Assembly (NCBI GenBank): GCA_016790225.1
Contig: JAEUOZ010000052.1
Location: 129,739 to 193,738, forward strand
Direction of reading: 5' to 3'
Length of the DNA stretch: 64,000 nucleotides
Origin: Rubrivivax sp.
GTDB lineage: Bacteria > Pseudomonadota > Gammaproteobacteria > Burkholderiales > Burkholderiaceae
The translations under genes and the position numbers were made by a program. Below, piece after piece: positions 58,346 to 64,000 of this stretch. Below the pieces are notes generated by a model. The model did no database searches, was not told the DNA's origin, and worked only from the letters and a program-made list of their open reading frames with translations. Positions within the stretch are counted from its first letter, which is position 1, and each line of letters begins with the position of its first letter.

Positions 58346-60550
58346 TCAGGCCTGGGCCGCCGCCTTCACTTTCAGCCGCGAGGCGTGCAGCAGCGGCTCG
58401 GTGTAGCCGCTGGGTTGCGCCATGCCCTTGAAGACCAGATCGCTGGCGGCCAGGAAGGCGGCGGAGGTCTTCTCGTTGCCGCTCATCGGCCGGTACAGCG
58501 GATCACCCGCGTTCTGGCGGTCCACCACCTTGGCCATGCGCTTGAGCGTCTTCTTCACCTCCGCGGGCGTGACCACCCCATGATGCAGCCAGTTGGCCAT
58601 GTGCTGGCTGCTGATGCGCAGCGTGGCGCGGTCTTCCATCAGCCCGACGTTGTGGATGTCGGGCACCTTGCTGCAGCCGATGCCCTGGTCCACCCAGCGC
58701 ACCACGTAGCCGAGGATGCCCTGGGCGTTGTTGTCCAGCTCCTGCTGCTTCTGCGCATCGGTCCACTTCGGCGACTTGACCACCGGGACGGTGAGCAGGC
58801 CGTCCAGCAGCGCCGCGCGCTCGGCCACCGCGTCGGTCTTCTCGATCTCCTTCTGCACCTTGAACCCGTCGACCTGGTGGTAGTGCAGCGCGTGCAGGGT
58901 GGCGGCGGTGGGGCTGGGCACCCAGGCGGTGTTGGCCCCGGCCAGCGGGTGCGCGATCTTCTGCTGCAGCATCGCGGCCATCAGGTCGGGCATGGCCCAC
59001 ATGCCCTTGCCGATCTGCGCCTTGCCACGCAGGCCGCAGGCCAGACCCACCAGCACGTTGTTGCGTTCGTAGGCGGCGATCCACTCGCTCGCCTTCATGT
59101 CGCCCTTGCGGCGCATCGGGCCGGCGTGCATCGCGGTGTGCATCTCGTCGCCGGTGCGGTCGAGGAAGCCGGTGTTGATGAAGGCCACGCGGTCGGCCGC
59201 CGCCGCGATGCACGCCTCGAGGTTGACGCTGGTGCGGCGCTCCTCGTCCATGATGCCCAGCTTGACGGTGGCTCTGGGCAGGCCCAGCAACTGCTCGAGG
59301 CGGCCGAACAGCTCGCTGGCGAAGGCCACTTCGGCCGGCCCGTGCATCTTGGGTTTGACGATGTACACGCTGCCGCGGCGGCTGTTGCGGATGCCGGCGG
59401 CGGCGTCGGCGCGCAGGTCGTGCAGCGCGATGGCCGTGGTGATGGTGGCGTCCAGGATGCCTTCGGGGATCTCGCGCCCGTCGTCGCCCCACAGGACGGC
59501 CGGATGGGTCATGAGGTGGCCGACGTTGCGCACGAACAGCAGCGAGCGGCCGTGCATGACCACGTCTTCGCCGCGCGGGCCGGTGTAGCGGCGGTCCGGG
59601 TTGAGTCCGCGGGTGAAGGCCTTGCCGCCTTTGCTCACCTCTTCGGTGAGCGTGCCCTTCAGGATGCCGAGCCAGTTGCCGTAGGCCAGCACCTTGTCTT
59701 CGGCATCGACGACGGCGACCGAGTCTTCGAGGTCGAGGATGGTGGACAGCGCCGCCTCCAGCACGAGATCGCTCACGCCGGCGGGGTCGGTGGCGCCGAT
59801 CGGATGGCCGCGGTCGATGCGGATGTCCAGGTGCAGGCCGTGGTGCGACAGCAGCACGCCCGAGGGCGAGCCCATGTCGCCCTGGAAGCCGACGAACTGC
59901 GCCGGGTTCTTCAGGCCCACGTGTGCGCCGCCCTTCAACGTGACGGCCAGCTGGTTGTCGACCACCGCATAGCCCACCGAGTCGACGTGCGAGCCTTTCT
60001 TCAGCGGCACGCAGCGGTCGAGCACGTGGCGGGCGTACTCGATGACCCTGGCGCCACGCCTTTCGTTGTAGCCGGGACCGCGTTCGCAGCCGTCGGCCTC
60101 GGGAAGCGCGTCGGTGCCGTACAGCGCGTCGTACAGGCTGCCCCAGCGCGCGTTGGCGGCATTCAGCGCGTAGCGCGCGTTGGTGATCGGCACCACCCGC
60201 TGCGGGCCGGCCTGCAGCGCCAGCTCGGCGTCGACGTTCTTCGTCGTCGCACGCGCGTTGTGGGGCACCGGCACGAGGTAGCCGATCTTTTCGAGGAAGG
60301 CGCGGTACAACGCCCTGGCACGCGCGCCGGCGATCGGGCCGGGGTTTGCGCGATGCCAGGCATCGATTTCGACCTGCAGGCGGTCACGTTCGGCCAGCAA
60401 GGCCGCGTTCTTCGGCGCGAGGTCGCGCACGATGGCGGCGAAGCCCGCCCAGAAGGCATCGGCGTCTATCCCCGTGCCGGGCAGCGCCTGTTGATTGACG
60501 AAGCGGTAAAGCGTCTCGGCCACCTGGAGGCCGTGGGCGTTGATGCGCAT
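58346..60550 (-). CDS. glcB: Malate synthase G
   Basis: A 734-residue enzyme with the length and order of malate synthase G (about 720). It condenses glyoxylate with acetyl-CoA to give malate in glyoxylate or glycolate use. [20 protein letters not shown] ([16 protein letters not shown]) and [15 protein letters not shown] are the conserved metal and glyoxylate-binding segments, and [18 protein letters not shown] and [18 protein letters not shown] ([15 protein letters not shown]) are typical. ATG at 60550 is preferred over a longer in-frame start. No aceA lies nearby, so it probably serves glycolate or glyoxylate oxidation. Confidence 0.96.
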   Translation of the reverse strand: MRINAHGLQVAETLYRFVNQQALPGTGIDADAFWAGFAAIVRDLAPKNAALLAERDRLQVEIDAWHRANPGPIAGARARALYRAFLEKIGYLVPVPHNARATTKNVDAELALQAGPQRVVPITNARYALNAANARWGSLYDALYGTDALPEADGCERGPGYNERRGARVIEYARHVLDRCVPLKKGSHVDSVGYAVVDNQLAVTLKGGAHVGLKNPAQFVGFQGDMGSPSGVLLSHHGLHLDIRIDRGHPIGATDPAGVSDLVLEAALSTILDLEDSVAVVDAEDKVLAYGNWLGILKGTLTEEVSKGGKAFTRGLNPDRRYTGPRGEDVVMHGRSLLFVRNVGHLMTHPAVLWGDDGREIPEGILDATITTAIALHDLRADAAAGIRNSRRGSVYIVKPKMHGPAEVAFASELFGRLEQLLGLPRATVKLGIMDEERRTSVNLEACIAAAADRVAFINTGFLDRTGDEMHTAMHAGPMRRKGDMKASEWIAAYERNNVLVGLACGLRGKAQIGKGMWAMPDLMAAMLQQKIAHPLAGANTAWVPSPTAATLHALHYHQVDGFKVQKEIEKTDAVAERAALLDGLLTVPVVKSPKWTDAQKQQELDNNAQGILGYVVRWVDQGIGCSKVPDIHNVGLMEDRATLRISSQHMANWLHHGVVTPAEVKKTLKRMAKVVDRQNAGDPLYRPMSGNEKTSAAFLAASDLVFKGMAQPSGYTEPLLHASRLKVKAAAQA

Positions 60551-60650
60551 GGTGGTGATTGCGGCAGGGAAAGAGGCGTCGTGTCGTGCAGAGGTTGGGG
60601 TGCGTGCCTGAGGCGGGCCGGGTGGCACCGAGAGCCGGTGGTGGGCATCG

Positions 60651-60725
60651 GCGCGGGGTATCAGCGCGGGGTATCAGCGCGGGGTATCAGCGCGGGGTAT
60701 CAGCGCGGCATCAGCCCGGCACCAG
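60651..60725 (+). repeat. 13-bp tandem repeat upstream of malate synthase
   Basis: GCGCGGGGTATCA occurs four times head to tail (60651-60702) with no mismatch, then degenerates into GCGCGGCATCA and GCCCGGCACCA, running into the 3' end of the dehalogenase gene. It is 100 bp before the malate synthase start. Confidence 0.85.
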
Positions 60726-61421
60726 CGAGAGCACATCGCGCAGCGAGCGCCCGGTGTGCGTGGGTTGCGTACCCAGCTCTTCGGGCGGGGCGCCGGCACG
60801 GTTCACCCACAGCGTGGTGTAGCCGAACCAGGTGGCGCCGATGGCGTCCCAGGCGTTGCTGCTGACGAAGAGGATCTCTCGCGCTGCGTGGCCCAGCGCC
60901 GCCGGCCCCATCGCGTACGCGGCCGGGTCGGTCTTGAAGCGGCGCACGCTGTCCACGCTGAGCACCGGGCCGCTCAGCACTTCGGCGAACCCCGCGCTCT
61001 TCACCGCCACGGCCAGCATCTCCGGGTCGCCATTGCTGAGGATGCCGGCGCTCACCCCGCGTTTCTTCAGTTCGGCCAGCACGTCGCGGTTCTCGGGGAA
61101 GGCCGAAAGGTGCCGGTACTGGTTCATCAGCCGGTCCTCGACGCCAGCCTCCAGCGCCAACCCGAGTCGCGCGCAGGACCAGCGCAGCGCCGAGCGCGTG
61201 ATCTGCCAGAACGGCCGGTAGTGGTCCGCGCCGGCGGTGCTCATCGTGACCAGGCGGGTGTACTCGATCTGCTTGTCGCGCCACAGCTGCGCCAGGCGCT
61301 CGCCCTGCTGCGGGAACAACTGCTCGGCCAGCGTGCCAACGCTGTAGACGTCGAACAGCGTGCCGTAGGCGTCGAACAGCACGGCGCGCAGCTTCGGGGC
61401 GGACTTCGGTGGGCTGGCCAT
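60711..61421 (-). CDS. L-2-haloacid dehalogenase (haloacid dehalogenase type II)
   Basis: A 236-residue HAD-superfamily enzyme. Asp17 in LFDAYGTLFDV is the nucleophile. LSNGDPEML gives the conserved Ser-Asn, FKTDPAAYAM the catalytic lysine, and FVSSNAWDAIGA the Asp/Asn end, which matches type II L-2-haloacid dehalogenases. It would convert 2-haloalkanoic acids to D-2-hydroxy acids. The C-terminus runs into the tandem repeat, which supplies its stop codon. It is divergent from the LysR regulator gene by 87 bp, a typical target-regulator arrangement. Confidence 0.94.
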   Translation of the reverse strand: MASPPKSAPKLRAVLFDAYGTLFDVYSVGTLAEQLFPQQGERLAQLWRDKQIEYTRLVTMSTAGADHYRPFWQITRSALRWSCARLGLALEAGVEDRLMNQYRHLSAFPENRDVLAELKKRGVSAGILSNGDPEMLAVAVKSAGFAEVLSGPVLSVDSVRRFKTDPAAYAMGPAALGHAAREILFVSSNAWDAIGATWFGYTTLWVNRAGAPPEELGTQPTHTGRSLRDVLSLVPG

Positions 61422-61508
61422 CGGCGCACTCTATTCCGAACGCCCAAGCGCATTAAGCAGCCGAGAAGTCAATGATTTTTGCACTCGGCGCGCATAATCG
61501 ACCGCGAG

Positions 61509-62495
61509 ATGGATCGGCTCAAGTTGATCGAGACGTTCGTCGCCGTGGCCGGCAAGGGCAGCCTCACCGCGGTGGCCGGCGCCGAGAGCGTGGCGCCGGC
61601 GGTGATCGGCCGGCGCATCGATGCGCTGGAGGAGCGGCTGGGCGTCAAGCTGCTGCGGCGTACCACCCGCCGCATTACGCTCACCCACGAGGGCAGCGCG
61701 TTCCTCGAGGACTGCCAGCGCATCCTGCTGGAGATCGCGCAGGCCGAGGCCAGCGTCAGCGCCGGCGGCGTGAAGGCCGCCGGGCACCTGCGCGTCACCG
61801 CCCCAGGGGGCTTTGGCCGGCGCCACGTGGCGCCGCTGGTGCCGGGTTTCATCGCCCAGCACCCCGAGGTGAGCCTGAGCCTGAACCTGGCCGACCGCGT
61901 GGTGGACATCGTCCACGAGGGCTACGACTGCGCCATTCGCGTGGGCGACCTGCCCGATTCCAGCCTCGTCAGTGTGCGGCTGGCCGACAACCAACGGCAG
62001 TGCGTGGCCTCCGCCGACTACCTGGCCCGCCATGGCACGCCGGCCACACCGGCCGACCTGGCCCGGCACCAGTGCCTCACGCTCAGTTCAGAAGCCAGCC
62101 AGACGCGCGGCTGGGCCTTCCGGGTCGATGGTGAACTCGTCCACCTGCGTCCCCAGGGCCGCCTGGACTGCACCGATGGCCAGGTGCTGCACCAGTGGTG
62201 CCTGGCCGGGATGGGCATCGCCTGGCGCAGCACCTGGGAGGTGGAGCGCGACATCGCCGAGGGCCGCCTGGTCGAGGTGCTGGCGGCCCACGCCGCCGCG
62301 CCCAACGGCATCTACGCCGTGTTCCCGCAGCGCAAGCATCTGCCGCTGCGCGTGCGGCTGTGGATCGACTTCATCAAGCACAGCTACGCCGACCCGGGCT
62401 TCTGGCGCCGCGGGGCGGGCCCGGCCGCCCCCGGCGGCACCGCCGCGCGCGCCTTGGTGGGTGAGGCGGCACCCGAGGCGGCAGCGACCGCCTAG
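61509..62495 (+). CDS. LysR-family transcriptional regulator
   Basis: A 328-residue LysR regulator. The HTH (residues 1-60: RLKLIETFVAVAGKGSLTAVAGAESVAPAVIGRRIDALE) is followed by an effector-binding domain (90-290) with two periplasmic-binding-protein-like lobes. The ATG at 61509 follows GCGAG; an earlier TTG is less likely. A 20-residue Ala/Pro/Gly-rich tail at the C-terminus is atypical. It is divergent from the haloacid dehalogenase gene and probably controls it. Confidence 0.94.
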   Translation: MDRLKLIETFVAVAGKGSLTAVAGAESVAPAVIGRRIDALEERLGVKLLRRTTRRITLTHEGSAFLEDCQRILLEIAQAEASVSAGGVKAAGHLRVTAPGGFGRRHVAPLVPGFIAQHPEVSLSLNLADRVVDIVHEGYDCAIRVGDLPDSSLVSVRLADNQRQCVASADYLARHGTPATPADLARHQCLTLSSEASQTRGWAFRVDGELVHLRPQGRLDCTDGQVLHQWCLAGMGIAWRSTWEVERDIAEGRLVEVLAAHAAAPNGIYAVFPQRKHLPLRVRLWIDFIKHSYADPGFWRRGAGPAAPGGTAARALVGEAAPEAAATA

Positions 62496-62620
62496 CCCGC
62501 CACTGTATCGGCAGGCGAGAGGGACATAGTTCGAACGATCAGGCTGCAGGCGCGGGCACTCGCCGCCAGGGGTACGGAGGCGGCCGTTCCTGCGCATCGA
62601 GGCTGCGGCCGCCAAAGACG

Positions 62621-62640
62621 AGGGGCGCCGAAGCGCCCCT
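62621..62640. terminator. Hairpin terminator between lysR and the PsiF-like gene
   Basis: AGGGGCGC-CGAA-GCGCCCCT is a perfect 8-bp stem with a stable tetraloop. It lies between the convergent LysR and PsiF-like genes, followed by TGTTCATTT on the plus strand, so it is a probable terminator for lysR and may serve both directions. Confidence 0.65.
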
Positions 62641-62699
62641 GTTCATTTCTGCCGTGTCGCCGGGCCGCGCAGGCCGGCCCGGCAAGGGCGGCGTGCGAC

Positions 62700-63002
62700 C
62701 TACTTCTTGGCGCCCGACGCCGCCGGCGCTGCGGCTGCTGCGGCGGGCTTCTTCTCGTCGGCCATGCACTTCTTGACGTGGCTGGCGCGGGCGGCGCCGG
62801 CGAGCTTCTTGTCATCGGCCGACTTCTCGCAGGCCGGGCTGCCCGCCGCCATGTCCTTCTCGCACTTCTTGATGTGGCTGTCGCGCGCCGCGCCGGCGAG
62901 CTTCTTGTCGTCGGCCGACTTCACGCAGGCGGGGTTGGCGGCGTAGGCCTGGCCGGCCATCAGGCCAAGCGTCAGGAAGCAGGCGGTGAGCAGCTTGTTC
63001 AT
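62700..63002 (-). CDS. Small secreted PsiF-like repeat protein
   Basis: A 100-residue exported protein. The signal peptide ends near AYAAN (residue 21). It is followed by two near-identical 30-residue repeats (CVKSADDKKLAGAARDSHIKKC and CEKSADDKKLAGAARASHVKKC, shown here in part), each with two cysteines, then an Ala-rich tail. The repeats resemble the PsiF family of phosphate-starvation-inducible secreted proteins. Function unknown. GAGGA precedes the ATG at 63002. The cysteine pairs likely form disulfides in the periplasm. Confidence 0.82.
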   Translation of the reverse strand: MNKLLTACFLTLGLMAGQAYAANPACVKSADDKKLAGAARDSHIKKCEKDMAAGSPACEKSADDKKLAGAARASHVKKCMADEKKPAAAAAAPAASGAKK

Positions 63003-63211
63003 GGGCGGGTTCCTCGTCGTGTGGATGGAGTATTCGGCAGCAATGCCGCGCGCGATTGCACAGCAGCACCGGCTGCCGGGCAAGCAGGAAAACGCGTGGT
63101 CCCCGGCCACGGACGACAGCGGGCGCCCTGGCCTTGTGGGGGATGCCGATCCGCCCCGACGCCGCGCACCTGTCGCGGCGCACAAGGCCGGCAGGGCCGC
63201 TGGTGGGAGCT

Positions 63212-64000
63212 TCAGAGGATGCGTCGCGGATGCGCCAGTGCTTCGTGCGCGGCGTGCAAGCGCCGCACGAGCACGCCGATGAACGCCTTGTCGAACGCGT
63301 GCAGCGTGGTCAGCGAAAGCTGCGCCAGGGTCTGCGGCGTGAACGAGACGGTGGTGGTCGGCTCGGCAGCCAGCACGTCGACGCTGTGCACCCGCAGGTC
63401 CTCGCTGGGTGCGAGGTAGGCCATCTCGCCCACCGAGGTGCCCGCGCCCAGGCGCGCGACGATCAACCCGTCGCGCACCACGTCCACCTGCCCCTGGGTG
63501 ATGACGTGGAAGGAGTTCCCGGTCTCGCCCTTGCGGTACAGGGCCTGGCCGAAGGTGTGGCGCTCCCACTTCGCGCGGTGCGCCACCTCCCACAGCTCCA
63601 CGTCGCCGAAGCGGGCGAAGAACTCCTGCGCGCGCAGCAGCGTGAAACGCTCGGAATCGAGCACCGCCTGCAGCGGCCCGCGCGGCACCAGGCGCGCCGC
63701 CGCCATCTCCGACAGCGCCTGCGCGAACTCGTCCCAGTTCGCCGGGCGCTGCTCGCGCTCCTTGGACAGGCCGCGCTCCACGAGGCCGGCCAGGGCCTCG
63801 GGCAGCCCTTCGCGCAACGCGCGCAGCGGCGGCGGCGTGGCATTGAAGATCTGGTACATGATGGCGCGCTGCTCGGTGGCATCGAACGGCGGCCGGCCGG
63901 CGATCAGGTGATACAGCACCGCGCTCAGCGAGTAGATGTCGGCGCGGCAGTCCACGGCGTCGCCGTCCAGCTGCTCGGGCGACATGTAGGCCAGCGACCC
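63212..64000 (-). CDS. Serine/threonine protein kinase with C-terminal cyclic-nucleotide-binding domain (N-terminus outside window)
   Basis: The frame is open to base 64000. The visible 262 residues begin at the end of the activation segment (GSLAYMSPEQL, the APE motif), with DIYSLSAVLYHLIAGRPPF (kinase subdomain IX) and the final helices to about residue 95. Residues 140-250 form a cNMP-binding-like domain (GETGNSFHVITQGQVDVVRDG; VGEMAYLAP). The phosphate-binding cassette has no exact canonical match that I can see, so ligand binding is uncertain. The kinase ATP site lies outside the window. Confidence 0.9.
   Translation of the reverse strand, partial: GSLAYMSPEQLDGDAVDCRADIYSLSAVLYHLIAGRPPFDATEQRAIMYQIFNATPPPLRALREGLPEALAGLVERGLSKEREQRPANWDEFAQALSEMAAARLVPRGPLQAVLDSERFTLLRAQEFFARFGDVELWEVAHRAKWERHTFGQALYRKGETGNSFHVITQGQVDVVRDGLIVARLGAGTSVGEMAYLAPSEDLRVHSVDVLAAEPTTTVSFTPQTLAQLSLTTLHAFDKAFIGVLVRRLHAAHEALAHPRRIL

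Noticed and set aside
60651..60725. CRISPR array
   Set aside because: The 13-bp units are directly adjacent with no spacers.
55031..60865. 1944-codon open frame on the plus strand
   Set aside because: It runs antisense to three well-supported genes (the CheB-CheR fusion, malate synthase and others). Its product is rich in H, A, R and L without any domain. Such long antisense frames are common in high-GC DNA.

Overview
The window is high-GC (roughly 70%), densely coded DNA that looks like a Betaproteobacterium of the order Burkholderiales. This is inferred from gene content and codon use: an H1-like/SWIB protein, a metX-metW pair, an E. coli-type gshA, a PEP-CTERM protein and a UvrA/RecQ/SSB neighbourhood. 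No rRNA, tRNA, CRISPR array, insertion sequence or phage gene is visible. The thioredoxin gene at the left edge and the protein kinase gene at the right edge run off the window.

Layout. 1-8.9 kb: housekeeping genes (thioredoxin, moaC, an M48 protease, the H1/SWIB protein, a recQ-uvrA operon and a cupin). 9-16.9 kb: ssb, then a minus-strand sulfur-metabolism run (metX-metW-gshA-rhodanese) headed by a SAM-II riboswitch with a terminator, then a fluoroacetate-dehalogenase-like hydrolase, an FMN glutamate-synthase-like membrane protein and a GST. 17-23 kb: a uracil-catabolism (URC) locus with upp, a nitronate-monooxygenase-like flavoprotein, URC4, URC1 and an XRE/MmyB regulator. A solitary ATP-synthase c-subunit gene sits inside it. 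23-43 kb: a nucleoside uptake and breakdown island. It holds two TonB-dependent receptors, two BMP-type binding proteins, one nucleoside ABC transporter (ATPase plus two permeases), adenosine and cytidine deaminases, purine nucleoside phosphorylase, deoxyribose-phosphate aldolase, a lipoprotein 5'-nucleotidase and thymidine phosphorylase. A PhyH dioxygenase, mobB and a BLUF photoreceptor gene are embedded in it. 43-46 kb: purB, pyrF and a PEP-CTERM protein with a collagen-like GIP repeat. 46.8-58 kb: an M14 peptidase, a LytS/LytR-type two-component pair, a glutamine amidotransferase, a geranylgeranyl-reductase-like flavoprotein, a DksA-like protein with a small partner, and a CheB-CheR-PAS protein coupled to a histidine kinase. 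58-64 kb: malate synthase G, an L-2-haloacid dehalogenase divergent from a LysR regulator, a PsiF-like secreted protein and a Ser/Thr kinase joined to a cyclic-nucleotide-binding domain.

How the genes fit together. The 17-43 kb stretch reads as one catabolic theme. Nucleotides could be dephosphorylated in the envelope, brought in by TonB receptors and the BMP/ABC transporter, deaminated and phosphorolysed, the deoxyribose moiety passed to DeoC, and the freed uracil fed through UPRT and the URC ring-opening route. The most unusual items are the orphan c-subunit, the SAM-II riboswitch with an apparent antiterminator/terminator switch, the BLUF gene inside the salvage island, and the PhyH-mobB pair downstream of a TonB receptor.
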